This document shows positions 36,858 to 46,351 of a stretch of DNA of 64,000 bases, piece by piece (positions within the stretch are counted from its first letter, which is position 1; every line of letters begins with the position of its first letter). Position numbers and translations under genes: made by a program. The DNA is from an unicellular cyanobacterium SU2 (lineage in GTDB: Bacteria; Cyanobacteriota; Cyanobacteriia; Cyanobacteriales; Microcystaceae), in the NCBI GenBank assembly GCA_002110465.1, contig NEED01000049.1, positions 62,001 to 126,000 of the forward strand, in the 5' to 3' direction. The notes beneath the pieces are model-generated. The model made no database searches. It saw nothing but the letters and a program-made list of their open reading frames with translations, and had not been told where the DNA came from.

Positions 36858-38969
36858 ATGAATAGTCAACCGCCCTTCCGCCATATATTGATTATTGAGG
36901 ATCAAAAAGCGCGACGGATTATTGCTCTCGAACAAGCGACCTATACCATCGGTCGAGCTTCAAGTAATGATATTGTTGTTTATGATCGTATCGTTTCCCG
37001 CCATCATGCCACCCTGGTTCGTATTAAACCGAGTCCTCGCCAGGATAACCATATTTATCGCATCATTGATGGGGATTTAGAGGGCAATCGTAGCACTAAT
37101 GGTTTAATTATTAACGGAAAAACTTATGAGTCCTACAATCTTAAACATGGTGATAGTATTTTCCTTGGGGCTAAAGCTAAAATCAGCTATCGTATCTTAT
37201 CGACTGCTTTAGAAATTGATCTCTTCAACCCCCTTGAAGATGTCCAAATTCATGGAACTGATGAGTTATCGGCAGTTGCTAATTCTTACCCATATGAATC
37301 GACGATAACCACAAGACAACCTTTGCAAGAAAGAGATCCCCAAGATTTAGTGCGATTAGCCTCATTTCCTGAATTAAGTCCCAATCCCATTATTGAAATG
37401 GATTTTTCGGGGAATTTAACTTATCTTAATCCAGCAGCCAGCATTAAGTTTTTTAATATTGAACAAGACAAACTTAAGCACCCAGTGTTAGCCGGGTTAC
37501 TTTCGGAAATCTCCAACCTCCAAGGTAATTTGCTCTTACGAGAAATCACAGTCAATCATGAAGTTTTTGAACAGTACGTTCATTATTTATCTGATAATCA
37601 ATTAATTAGAAGTTATCTTTTTGATGTAACTGAGCGGAAAAATGCCGAAAAGACTCTGAAATATCGAGCTTTACACGATACATTAACGGATTTACCCAAT
37701 CGGAGTTCTTTTGATGAACGTCTAGCCGCGTCCTTAAACCAAGCGCGACGGAATGGCTATGTGATGGCTGTACTATTTTTAGATTTAGATTCTTTTAAAA
37801 ATATCAATGATAGCCTTGGCCATACGATTGGGGATCAACTCCTTAAAAAGTTTGCTCAACGATTGAATTTATGCGTTCGTGCAGGGGATATGGTAGCTCG
37901 TTGGGGAGGAGATGAATTTACCTTACTATTGCCACAAATTAAAACGCCAGAGGATACCGTAAACTTAGCTCAACGGATTCTCCAAGAGTTAAAACATCCT
38001 TTTGACATTGGGGGACATCAATTACATATAAAAACCAGTATTGGTATTGCTATTTATCCTCAAGATGGAGAAGATGCAGAAACCCTTTTGAGAAATGCTG
38101 ATGCTGCTCTTTATCGTGCCAAAGAACGGGGGCGAAATCACTATCAATTTTATAAATCTACCATGACTTCTAAAGCATCAATGTTGCTGAAGTTAGAAAA
38201 TTTACTTTATAAAGCGATTGAAGAAAATGAGTTGAATTTACATTATCAACCTCAAATTAAACTAAAAACCAATCAGGTAACTGGAATGGAAGCTTTGATC
38301 CGATGGTATCACCCGGAATTGGGCAATGTTTCCCCTGTTAAATTAATTCCTTTGATTGAGAAAACTGATCTTATTATTCCCTTTAGTTTATGGGTTCTAC
38401 GAAGGGCTTGCCAACAATGTCAGCAGTGGCAAAAAGATGATTTGATTCAAGTTCCTGTAGCGGTTAATTTCTCAGCCAAACAATTTCAGCAACCGAACTT
38501 AGTACAAATAGTGGCTCAAATCTTGGAAGAAACCGGTTTAGAGCCTCAGTTTTTGGAATTAGAAGTTACCGAAACTGCTCTGATGCAAAATCTTCACTTT
38601 TCCCAGGAAACTCTCAAGGAGCTACGCCAATTAGGGGTTAATATTGCTCTCGATGATTTTGGAACTGGCTATTCTTCTTTACGGTGCTTGCAAAAACTTC
38701 CTGTCAATACATTAAAAATAGATCAACATTTCATTCAATCTTTAGAAGATAATTTTCAGGATACATCGGTTATTTCTGCTGTAATTGCTTTAGGCAAGAG
38801 TTTTCATTTAAGGGTAATTGCGGAGGGCGTAGAAACCCTTAAACAGTTAGAATTATTACAACGCCTAAACTGTGAAGAAGTTCAAGGTTATTGGTTTAGT
38901 CATCCTCTAGAACCTGAAGAGGCTAGACAATTTTTACGTAAAAAAATTGAAATAAACAAAATAACCTAA
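36858..38969 (+). CDS. FHA-PAS-GGDEF-EAL cyclic-di-GMP signalling protein
   Basis: 703 residues from ATG 36858, chosen because the paralogue downstream starts at the equivalent point; a longer start (36819) is possible. FHA domain ~10-105 (YTIGRASSNDIVVYD, VSRHHATLVR) reads phosphothreonine. PAS ~150-270. GGDEF ~270-435 has LDLDSFKNINDSLGH, the inhibitory I-site RAGD five residues before RWGGDEF, and an intact ADAALYRAKERGRN. EAL ~445-700 keeps EALIR, VNFSAKQF, EVTETAL, DDFGTGYSSL, LKIDQHF and AEGVET with all metal and catalytic residues. Both synthesis and breakdown of c-di-GMP look possible. 104 bp before a paralogue. Confidence 0.88.
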   Translation: MNSQPPFRHILIIEDQKARRIIALEQATYTIGRASSNDIVVYDRIVSRHHATLVRIKPSPRQDNHIYRIIDGDLEGNRSTNGLIINGKTYESYNLKHGDSIFLGAKAKISYRILSTALEIDLFNPLEDVQIHGTDELSAVANSYPYESTITTRQPLQERDPQDLVRLASFPELSPNPIIEMDFSGNLTYLNPAASIKFFNIEQDKLKHPVLAGLLSEISNLQGNLLLREITVNHEVFEQYVHYLSDNQLIRSYLFDVTERKNAEKTLKYRALHDTLTDLPNRSSFDERLAASLNQARRNGYVMAVLFLDLDSFKNINDSLGHTIGDQLLKKFAQRLNLCVRAGDMVARWGGDEFTLLLPQIKTPEDTVNLAQRILQELKHPFDIGGHQLHIKTSIGIAIYPQDGEDAETLLRNADAALYRAKERGRNHYQFYKSTMTSKASMLLKLENLLYKAIEENELNLHYQPQIKLKTNQVTGMEALIRWYHPELGNVSPVKLIPLIEKTDLIIPFSLWVLRRACQQCQQWQKDDLIQVPVAVNFSAKQFQQPNLVQIVAQILEETGLEPQFLELEVTETALMQNLHFSQETLKELRQLGVNIALDDFGTGYSSLRCLQKLPVNTLKIDQHFIQSLEDNFQDTSVISAVIALGKSFHLRVIAEGVETLKQLELLQRLNCEEVQGYWFSHPLEPEEARQFLRKKIEINKIT

Positions 38970-39073
38970 ACTAAAAGTTGCAATAATTTAACGTTAAAAT
39001 GCTAATCAAACTGGAGTTGACAACTAACTGGGTTAAAGGCTAAATAAATATTTTAAAGTTTTTCCTAAAAGCT

Positions 39074-40918
39074 ATGAATAAACAAATAAAAAATCCAAAT
39101 GATAATTACTTATTTATTGTAGAAGACGGTTGTTCAAGACAAATGTTTGTTCTTGAAGATGATAAATATTCTATCGGTCGTCATTCTCAGAATTCTATTA
39201 TTATTAAATCTCGAAAAATCTCACGTCAACACGCAACATTAATCCGAAAAATGAATCGAAAAAATCAACAAGATTCTTTTTGGATACTAGATGGAGATCT
39301 AGAAGGAAATGTCAGTCAAAATCATCTTTTTATTAATGGAGAAAAATGCTTACTTCATGAACTGCAAGATGGGGATTTAATCAATTTTGGTTGTGACGTT
39401 AGTGCCAGTTATCATATTCTCTCACCCCAAATCAATCCTGAAACAATTTTCCAAGATCATCAAAATAACTCAATTCCAATCAACGCGAATTCAAATCTAG
39501 ATAAGAAGACGACTCTCAGAGGAAATTTTCCGTCATTATATTCTCAAACTTTGGCGGCAAAAGAAACCCTAAATATTGTTGATTATTCCTTAGAAGAAAC
39601 CAGCGAGGAGGATACTTTTACTGTCGAGTCTTCCCTTGATCCTGTTACTCAATTACCGAACCGTATTCTCTTTAACGAATATATTTCCATTGCCTTAACC
39701 AATGCACGACAGAATGAAACGATAATGGCGATTCTTCTGATTGATATTAAAGACTTTACCAAACTTAATAATAACGTGGGATCTGGAGAAGGCGATCGGG
39801 TTTTACGAGAAGTTGGTGAACGCCTAAAAGCTGGCATCCGCTCAGGGGATATTGTAGGCCGTTGGGGGGGAGATGAATTTAGCCTCCTTCTAACTCAAGT
39901 GAAAGCCACTGATAATCTCGAGAAAATTGTTCAGCGTCTTCTAAGGATCCTAGAAGAACCCTTAACTGTCGACAACAACTCCTGTCGTCTATTTTACAAT
40001 TATGGACTGGCTGTTTATCCCCATAATGGCGTTGTAGCCCAAACCTTAATCGAACAGGCCGAATGCCAACTAGCAGACCACAAACAACTAAAGATTTCTA
40101 GCGTTACAGAGAATAATGATGGTCAGATCAACCCCAAATTATTAAAAATCGAACAAAGACTTTACAAAGCCTTAGAAGCGCAAGAATTTGTTTTATATTA
40201 TCAGCCACAAATAGATATTTTAACGGGGAAAATCGAAGCTGTAGAAGCCTTAATTCGTTGGAATCACCCAAAACAGGGTTTACTACTTCCCCAACAGTTT
40301 CTCCCTTGGTCTGAAAAAACTGATATTATTACTTCCCTCACCCGTTGGGTACTCGAAACTGCTTGTCTTCAAAATAAGCTCTGGCAAACTATGGGATTAC
40401 CTAGTGTTACCATATCTATTAATTTATCAGCTAATCAATTTTATCATCCCCAATTGATTGATCTTATTACTCAGGTTTTAGAGGCTACTGATCTTGATTC
40501 CAATTGGTTAGAGTTGGAAATCACTGAACTAACAATTTTAAAAGATATTGAGAAGGCTTATCCCATCTTAAAGGCATTACAGAACCTTGGCGTTGCCTTA
40601 TGTCTTGATGATTTTGGCAAAGGATATACAGCCATTAGTTATTTATCCAATAGTCCCTTTCAAAAACTCAAAATTGATCTATCTTTAGTCAATAAATTAA
40701 AGAATAATCCTGATAATACCGCCCTGATTTCTGCTTTAATTGCTTTGGGAGAAAAATTTCAGATGAAAGTAGTCGCTGAAGGGGTAGAAACCCAACAACA
40801 AATCAACACACTCTACGGCCTTCAGTGTAAGACAATGCAAGGATATAAGTTTACTGGTCCCCTACCCGCGACAGAGGCGACAGAATACCTCAAATCTCAT
40901 CAACAGAAGAAGAGTTAG
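39074..40918 (+). CDS. FHA-GGDEF-EAL protein, tandem paralogue with eroded GGDEF
   Basis: 614 residues. FHA ~12-110 (YSIGRHSQNSIIIKS, ISRQHATLIR). No PAS. GGDEF ~175-340 retains the signature RWGGDEF and I-site RSGD, but the nucleotide/second-metal region reads LIDIKDFTKLNNNVGSGEGD (the usual NDxxGH lost). The terminal motif ADAALYRAKxxGRN is replaced by AECQLADHKQLK, so the cyclase is probably weak or inactive. EAL ~350-605 keeps EALIRWNHP, INLSANQF, EITELT, LDDFGKGYTAI, LKIDLSL and VAEGVET, so phosphodiesterase activity is likely. A tandem duplicate of the previous gene. Confidence 0.85.
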   Translation: MNKQIKNPNDNYLFIVEDGCSRQMFVLEDDKYSIGRHSQNSIIIKSRKISRQHATLIRKMNRKNQQDSFWILDGDLEGNVSQNHLFINGEKCLLHELQDGDLINFGCDVSASYHILSPQINPETIFQDHQNNSIPINANSNLDKKTTLRGNFPSLYSQTLAAKETLNIVDYSLEETSEEDTFTVESSLDPVTQLPNRILFNEYISIALTNARQNETIMAILLIDIKDFTKLNNNVGSGEGDRVLREVGERLKAGIRSGDIVGRWGGDEFSLLLTQVKATDNLEKIVQRLLRILEEPLTVDNNSCRLFYNYGLAVYPHNGVVAQTLIEQAECQLADHKQLKISSVTENNDGQINPKLLKIEQRLYKALEAQEFVLYYQPQIDILTGKIEAVEALIRWNHPKQGLLLPQQFLPWSEKTDIITSLTRWVLETACLQNKLWQTMGLPSVTISINLSANQFYHPQLIDLITQVLEATDLDSNWLELEITELTILKDIEKAYPILKALQNLGVALCLDDFGKGYTAISYLSNSPFQKLKIDLSLVNKLKNNPDNTALISALIALGEKFQMKVVAEGVETQQQINTLYGLQCKTMQGYKFTGPLPATEATEYLKSHQQKKS

Positions 40919-41502
40919 GGCATAATTTCCCGTCCTACGGCTTCATAAGCTGACCAAGCAAATTTAGAGCGGGCATCAGGATAGTCTTTAATGATGACCC
41001 CCCGTTGGGAAGCTCTTTCAAAGGCAACTAACAGGGGTATCTCAGTTTTAAACAGAGGAAATTGCGCATCTTGTAAGATTTTTTTAGCTTCTCTTCCATT
41101 TTTAGTCCGAGCATCCACTTTAGTCAGTAGAATTTTAAAATTAGCCTTGAGGGGTTCTAGCTGTTCAACCGCTTTAAAGGTAGCATCTAAATCGAGATGA
41201 TTGGGGGTTGTCGGAACAATCAACAAATCACTCCCATCAGCAAGATCTTTAAATTCTTCGGGTTCGGGTCTGGCTCTCGTATCAACAATAATATGGGGAT
41301 ATTTACGGATAATCGCCGTTGATCCAGCTTGGGACGCTACATGGAAGGGAAGTTTGTCCTCTCTTGACCAAATTAGGGCAGAACGATTGCGATCGGCATC
41401 AATTAATAATGTAGGGGCTTTGGGTTGTAAATAGGCTGATAAATGGATCGCTGTGGTTGTTTTCCCAACTCCCCCTTTTAAGGCTGTAATTGAGATAATC
41501 AT
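40915..41502 (-). CDS. Orphan ParA-family ATPase
   Basis: 195 residues. Deviant Walker A MIISITALKGGVGKTTTAIH with the signature lysine (KGGVGKT), LLIDADRNRSALIW, IIVDTRARPEPEEF (Walker B), and IVPTTPNHLDLD. Short for the family and lacking an N-terminal DNA-binding domain, so like small plasmid/cargo-positioning ParAs. No parB, parS or cargo gene lies next to it. Cyanobacterial small ParAs position plasmids, carboxysomes or chemotaxis arrays; which applies is unknown. Its stop overlaps the convergent GGDEF-EAL gene by 4 bp. Confidence 0.8.
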   Translation of the reverse strand: MIISITALKGGVGKTTTAIHLSAYLQPKAPTLLIDADRNRSALIWSREDKLPFHVASQAGSTAIIRKYPHIIVDTRARPEPEEFKDLADGSDLLIVPTTPNHLDLDATFKAVEQLEPLKANFKILLTKVDARTKNGREAKKILQDAQFPLFKTEIPLLVAFERASQRGVIIKDYPDARSKFAWSAYEAVGREIMP

Positions 41503-41727
41503 GGAAAATTTTGGTTTATTTACCTAATAAATAATGAGTATTGTTGGATGATATGTTTAGAAATTATATTACCTTATCTGGTATCCCATGAGTATCATAG
41601 GTTGTTTTAGTTATTAATTATCTACTATCTATTCTCCTGTTAAGAATATTTATTATTTAGTGATGGCAAAAAATGACGATCACGAAGAAATTTAAGTTCC
41701 TCTCCTGATCTATAAATCAGTGACAAT

Positions 41728-41820
41728 AAAAAAAGCGTCACTTTTATGGAAACTTATTCACGAAAGTCACGTCAAGATAAATGTGTGTGAGGAGTAAGAA
41801 CGAAAGACAAAAGCTCTTGG
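41728..41820 (-). ncRNA. yfr1: Candidate Yfr1 small RNA
   Basis: The minus strand carries ACTCCTCACAC (41785-41795), the conserved single-stranded core of cyanobacterial Yfr1, followed by ACATTT. A 9-bp hairpin with one mismatch (CGTGACTTT 41763-41771 / AAAGTGACG 41736-41744) then leads into a seven-T run (41728-41734), i.e. an intrinsic terminator. Yfr1 is ~55-70 nt; this is somewhat longer if the 5' end lies near 41820, and its 5' hairpin is not obvious. Yfr1 regulates outer-membrane porin mRNAs by its CU-rich core. Confidence 0.45.
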
Positions 41821-41856
41821 GGTCGAAACACGGCAAGACTCCCAAGGGTTTTTTTT
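41816..41856 (+). terminator. Strong plus-strand intrinsic terminator
   Basis: CTTGGG-GTC (41816-41824) pairs with GAC-T-CCCAAG (41838-41846), then GG and eight T (41849-41856). No annotated plus-strand gene ends here, so it may end a short plus-strand RNA opposite the Yfr1 candidate, or protect the convergent gene. Confidence 0.6.
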
Positions 41857-41935
41857 CATAATTGAGACTTTGATCATCCCTGAATCTTCCCAAGGTCTGG
41901 GAATAATCGAATTGGGACAATTACTTTAATCATAA

Positions 41936-42229
41936 TTATTTTTCAAGAACATTACAAATTAAGTTACCAATTCCGTGATTGGTAAACTTTTCAACGGTTC
42001 CATCCTTTTTGGTAATAATGCGATCGCGGCAATTATAGACTCTTGGTGTACGCACTTTTCCATCAACCTTTTCTAACACTCGATATTCCCAATAATTTTT
42101 AGCACTTCTTTTGATTCTTTCAATACAGATGGAATGATCCTCAATTTTACGACAGAAAGAGGCATTAACAGTTTGTATCCAAGTAAAAGATAAAATTAAT
42201 ACAACAAATAAAATAAACGCTCTTACCAT
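41936..42229 (-). CDS. Small exported protein with four cysteines
   Basis: 97 residues from ATG 42229, chosen because it begins a signal peptide (MVRAFILFVVLILSFTWIQT, cleavage near NASF). The mature ~75 residues contain four Cys (FCRKI, SICIERI, YNCRDR, LICNVL), enough for two disulfides, and conserved-looking YWEYRVLEKVDGK. It is probably a small periplasmic or extracellular protein of unknown function. No family recognised. An in-frame start 23 codons upstream would bury the signal peptide. Confidence 0.6.
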   Translation of the reverse strand: MVRAFILFVVLILSFTWIQTVNASFCRKIEDHSICIERIKRSAKNYWEYRVLEKVDGKVRTPRVYNCRDRIITKKDGTVEKFTNHGIGNLICNVLEK

Positions 42230-42737
42230 TATTCTAAATCTTACAGTAATTGCTCTAGTCGCTTTCTTAAAACAACAGATCATCACCCAATGCACCAAAT
42301 AGGTAATGGGTGTATATTAAATCTCAGGTTATTGCGATAGTAACAGGGAAAATCAGGTTATAATTACCAAATTTCTTGATTAAATCAATTTATATTATAT
42401 CATTGGTCAGTAAAAATACATAATAACTTTATTCGTTGAGTATTCTCTTTAGTCTCAGTGAAATCGACCCGTGGAACAATCATCTATGAATCTTAATAAG
42501 CGTTAATGACTAGGTTATCTGACTTAGGGAATAGATAAAATTATTCAATTTAATAAAATATTAATAATCTCAACAATAATGCTATATTAAGAAAAAGCTA
42601 ACTTATAAATCAGTGATTAGAAAGTCAAGCCGAAATTTGGTAACACAATTACCATCTAAACTGACTTTTTAGTTAACGTCAAAACCGATCATTGTATTTA
42701 AGTTAGATGAAAAAACGTTTTGTCATAGGGAATGATA
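42230..42737. other. AT-rich intergenic region
   Basis: About 500 bp between divergent exported-protein genes. Only AT-rich promoter-like DNA is visible; no tRNA, repeat or credible small gene. Both flanking promoters presumably lie here. Confidence 0.5.
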
Positions 42738-43196
42738 ATGAAGCGTAAATATCAAATAAGTGCCAGCTTAATCTCTCTCTTAGGAATGTTAGGTATTTCT
42801 AAAGCCGTGAATGCCAGTTTAATGAGCAATCTCAATGTTGAAATTGCAGGATTGAGGGAAAGTCGCGGACAGATTTGCTTAAGTTTATTTTCAAGTAGTC
42901 GAGGCTTTCCTGATAGTAAAGAAGATGCAATTGAAAGTCAATGTGTAAAAATCAATAAAAATCCGATGCGGGTTACCTTTAATAATTTACCATCAAAAAC
43001 CTATGCTGTAGCGGTATTTTGGGACGATAATGAAGATGGTCAACTTAATCGCAACTTTCTAGGTATTCCCACAGAAAGATTTGGCTTTTCTAGTAATCCT
43101 GTGATTCAGGGTGGACCTCCCAAATTTGGAGATTCTGCTATTTTAGTAGTTGGGGACAACACAGATATCTTAATTCAATTACAATCTCTTTTTTAG
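42738..43196 (+). CDS. DUF2141 exported protein
   Basis: 152 residues. Start 42738 is chosen because AGGGA (42727-42731) abuts an earlier ATG at 42732 but is 6 nt from this one. A signal peptide (MKRKYQISASLISLLGMLGI, cut near VNA) precedes a DUF2141 beta-sandwich: GQICLSLFSSSRGFPD, and the hallmark FWDDNEDGQLNRNFLGIPTE and FGFS. The Asp-rich DDNEDGQLN loop may bind calcium. Periplasmic or secreted; function of the family unknown. Stands alone before the SelD fusion gene. Confidence 0.78.
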   Translation: MKRKYQISASLISLLGMLGISKAVNASLMSNLNVEIAGLRESRGQICLSLFSSSRGFPDSKEDAIESQCVKINKNPMRVTFNNLPSKTYAVAVFWDDNEDGQLNRNFLGIPTERFGFSSNPVIQGGPPKFGDSAILVVGDNTDILIQLQSLF

Positions 43197-43308
43197 TAAC
43201 TATCCATAATCCTTATTTTTGTAGTACAGTTACCTAGTATTGAATCGATGCTAGGTATTATGTTTTAAATAAGGATCTTTAATAATATTTGTTATCTAAG
43301 ATAGAATA

Positions 43309-45570
43309 ATGCAATCAAAATCCCTTACCATTACCCATGATCTAGTCCTAATTGGGGGAGGACATAGCCATGCAATCGCCTTAAAATTATGGGGAATGAA
43401 TCCAATTCCTGGAGTCCGCCTTACTTTAATTACAGATACCTCCCATACTCCCTATTCAGGAAGGTTACCCGGTCATGTAGCCGGTTTCTATAGTTTTGAT
43501 GAAACTCATATTGATTTGCGTCGTCTTGCTCGATTTTCTCAAACTCAATTTTATCTTGATCAAGCAATTAACTTAGACCTAATTAATAATCAAGTAATTT
43601 GTGCTAACCATCCTCCAGTTGCTTTTGATTATTTATCTATTGATATTGGCAGTACCCCTAAAACGATTAATATTCCTGGTGCATCTCAATATGCTATTCC
43701 TGCTAAACCGGTTCCTCAGTTTTTAGAAGCTTGGAATAAATTAGTGTCAATGGTAACAAACACTCCTGAACGAAAATATTCTATCGGTATTGTTGGTGGG
43801 GGTGCTGGAGGGGTGGAATTAGGGTTAAATATACATACTCGTTTGACTAAGATTATACAAAATGCTAATCAGTCTTTGGACAATATTAAAATTCATTTAT
43901 TTCATCAAGGAGATAGGCTGTTAACAGGACATAATTCTTGGGTTAGCAAGCGATCAGAAACTACCTTAAAACAAAAAAAAATACAAGTATACTTGAATGA
44001 AAAAGTTAGACAATTCTCCTCTGATGAAACCACATTTTCTAAAGTTGAATGTGAATCAGGGTTAAGGGTTAACTGTGATTTTGTTTTTGTCGTAACTCAA
44101 GCATCAGCACCCAATTGGCTGAGAAACTGTGGCTTAAAAACCGACCAAAGAGGATTTATTTTAGTTAACCATAAATTACAATCTATTTCCCATTCTAATA
44201 TTTTTGCGACTGGAGATATTGCGACAATTCAAGATAATCCTTGTCCTAAAGCGGGAGTTTTTGCTGTTCGTCAAGGAAAACCTTTATTTGAAAATTTACA
44301 ACGAGTTATTTTAGAGAAACCTTTAATATCTTATCACCCTCAAAAGTATTTTTTAAGCTTAATTGGAACCGGAAATAAAACGGCGATCGCTTCTTGGGGA
44401 TGTCTGGGATGGGAATCTTCTATTTTATGGCGTTGGAAAGATTATATTGATCGAAAATTTATGAGAAGGTTTGATGATCTGCCTTTAATGAATCAAAACC
44501 CATTGAATACCCTTGATCATGTAGATTCAAAAACAAATCATTTAATGCCTTGTGCTGGCTGTGGTTCAAAAGTAGGAAGTTCCACTTTAGAAAAAGTTTT
44601 AAATCGTTTAGAAATAAAACAAAACAATGATATTTTAGTTGGCTTAAATAGTCCCGATGATGCAGCAATTATAACCCTAGATTCTAAAAAATTATTAGTG
44701 CAAACTATAGATTTTTTTTCCAGTTTAATCAATGATCCTTTTGTCTTTGGTCAAATTACCGCTCATCATTGCTTAAATGATCTTTTTGCCATGGGAGCAA
44801 CTCCTCATAGTGCTTTAGGAGTTGTCAGTGTTCCTTACGGGTTAGAAAAAAACGTAGAAGAAACATTATACCAGGTGCTTTCTGGAGTTCTTAAAATATT
44901 AAATAACTCCCAAGTTTATTTAATTGGTGGTCATACGATAGAAGCTGAAAAATTAGCTTTAGGGTTATCCTGTAATGGTTTTATTTCTTCCAATAATTTA
45001 TTAACAAAAAGTGGAATGAAGTCTGGAGATAAGTTGATTTTGACTAAAGGAATTGGAACCGGAACTTTATTAGCTGCTGATATGAATTATAAAGCCAAAG
45101 GAAGATGGATCGATAATGCTATTGAATCGATGTTATTATCTAATCAAGAAGCAGTGAAAATCTTTAAAGAATTTGGAGTAACAGGGTGTACTGATGTAAC
45201 AGGTTTTGGATTAGTAGGACATTTAGTAGAGATGATCAAAGCTTCTCAAGTATCAGTTAGTTTAGAATTAGAAAAAATTTCTATATTAAAGGGAGCAATA
45301 CAAACAACTCAACAGGGAATGACTAGCTCTTTATATCCTCAAAATTTGCGAGCCAGTGATTATATTATTAATCGTGAAGACGTTAACCAAGCAAAAAAAT
45401 TCCCCTTACTATTTGATCCTCAAACGTCGGGGGGACTACTTGCATCAATTCCTTGTAATAATGCTGAGCAATGCTTGTTAACTCTAATTCAGTCAGGATT
45501 TAAAGATAGTTGTACTATTGGTCAAGTCTTGGAAAAAAATATAATGCAACCTTCTATCACAATTATTTAA
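43309..45570 (+). CDS. selD: FAD/NAD oxidoreductase-selenide, water dikinase fusion
   Basis: 753 residues. N-terminal ~385: pyridine nucleotide-disulfide oxidoreductase type, with FAD loop LVLIGGGHSHAIAL, NAD loop IGIVGGGAGGVELG, and FATGDIATIQ. C-terminal ~410-753: SelD with PCAGCGSKVGS, in which the catalytic Cys and the Lys (E. coli C17, K20 equivalents) are kept while a nearby second Cys is Ser. PDDAAII, FFSSLINDPFVFG, GGHTIEAE, TDVTGFGLVGHL and DPQTSGGLL follow. SelD makes selenophosphate for selenouridine tRNA or selenoprotein synthesis. This fusion is known in cyanobacteria; the oxidoreductase partner may reduce selenium. No selenium-using gene adjacent. Confidence 0.88.
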   Translation: MQSKSLTITHDLVLIGGGHSHAIALKLWGMNPIPGVRLTLITDTSHTPYSGRLPGHVAGFYSFDETHIDLRRLARFSQTQFYLDQAINLDLINNQVICANHPPVAFDYLSIDIGSTPKTINIPGASQYAIPAKPVPQFLEAWNKLVSMVTNTPERKYSIGIVGGGAGGVELGLNIHTRLTKIIQNANQSLDNIKIHLFHQGDRLLTGHNSWVSKRSETTLKQKKIQVYLNEKVRQFSSDETTFSKVECESGLRVNCDFVFVVTQASAPNWLRNCGLKTDQRGFILVNHKLQSISHSNIFATGDIATIQDNPCPKAGVFAVRQGKPLFENLQRVILEKPLISYHPQKYFLSLIGTGNKTAIASWGCLGWESSILWRWKDYIDRKFMRRFDDLPLMNQNPLNTLDHVDSKTNHLMPCAGCGSKVGSSTLEKVLNRLEIKQNNDILVGLNSPDDAAIITLDSKKLLVQTIDFFSSLINDPFVFGQITAHHCLNDLFAMGATPHSALGVVSVPYGLEKNVEETLYQVLSGVLKILNNSQVYLIGGHTIEAEKLALGLSCNGFISSNNLLTKSGMKSGDKLILTKGIGTGTLLAADMNYKAKGRWIDNAIESMLLSNQEAVKIFKEFGVTGCTDVTGFGLVGHLVEMIKASQVSVSLELEKISILKGAIQTTQQGMTSSLYPQNLRASDYIINREDVNQAKKFPLLFDPQTSGGLLASIPCNNAEQCLLTLIQSGFKDSCTIGQVLEKNIMQPSITII

Positions 45571-45580
45571 TTAATTGTTA

Positions 45581-46144
45581 TTAACGTCGAGGTCGAATTT
45601 CAATGATATCTTGCTTAATGGTAACGTCATAATTGCCATAAAAGTTTTGTCCTAAAAGTCCCAAATTTCCCAACCCCATTGAAGGAATAATAGAAACTGC
45701 GAGATTTTCAGAAACCAGTTGTCCTGCTTGAACAGAAGACACCAGTCCAATGCTGATAGGAACATTTCCCCCAGCTGTTTGTGCCACAGATCCCAGTTTT
45801 CCGGTAACTCCCATTTGTGAGGCCATATCAGGGGTGATGACAATACCACTAGCTCCCGTATCAAATAGCATCTCAAAGGTATGCTGGCCATTAAAAATAA
45901 CATCAACAACAGGAATGCCCGAGTCTCGACGTTTAATGGGAATTTGAAAGATGTTTGATGAACTAGCAGGACGGGAGTTGATCCGAGGAGAAGATTGACC
46001 CCCGCATAAATGACCTAAATCTATGCTTTGACCGTTTGGACTTTGCATGAAGCAGGGTTGCTGAGCTTGCATTGAGGTTACGTTAGCTATAGTAGCTATG
46101 CTAGTACCAACAATAAGGCTACTAAGGATTCTTTTGATGAACAT
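45581..46144 (-). CDS. Exported retropepsin-like aspartic protease
   Basis: 187 residues. Signal peptide MFIKRILSSLIVGTSIATIA, cut near AQQ. Single clan AA aspartic protease domain: FEMLFDTGASGIVITPDMAS holds the catalytic Asp, followed by VAQTAGGNVPISIGLVSSVQ and LGLLGQNFYGNYDVTI. One Asp per chain means it must dimerise like retropepsins. It is probably periplasmic or cell-wall associated. Its substrate is unknown. Convergent with selD, 10 bp apart. Confidence 0.8.
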   Translation of the reverse strand: MFIKRILSSLIVGTSIATIANVTSMQAQQPCFMQSPNGQSIDLGHLCGGQSSPRINSRPASSSNIFQIPIKRRDSGIPVVDVIFNGQHTFEMLFDTGASGIVITPDMASQMGVTGKLGSVAQTAGGNVPISIGLVSSVQAGQLVSENLAVSIIPSMGLGNLGLLGQNFYGNYDVTIKQDIIEIRPRR

Positions 46145-46351
46145 AAGGACTTAATCAATAACGTGAGAAGTTAAAAATCCAATCTAAGAATTCCCAAAAC
46201 TTAGAGAGAAATTTACACCGCTAATTATTTTTGTTCATTCTGGTGATGAAGATCACTTTTACAATGTGATTGATATCATAAGTTGGATCGACATTTTTTA
46301 GCATCAATTGGGAAACCTAAGTATAATCTCTTTACACACCATGAATTACTG

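Noticed and set aside
40915-41502. ParA as part of a plasmid partition locus
   Set aside because: No parB-like gene or parS-type repeats adjoin, and neighbours are chromosomal; it is called an orphan.
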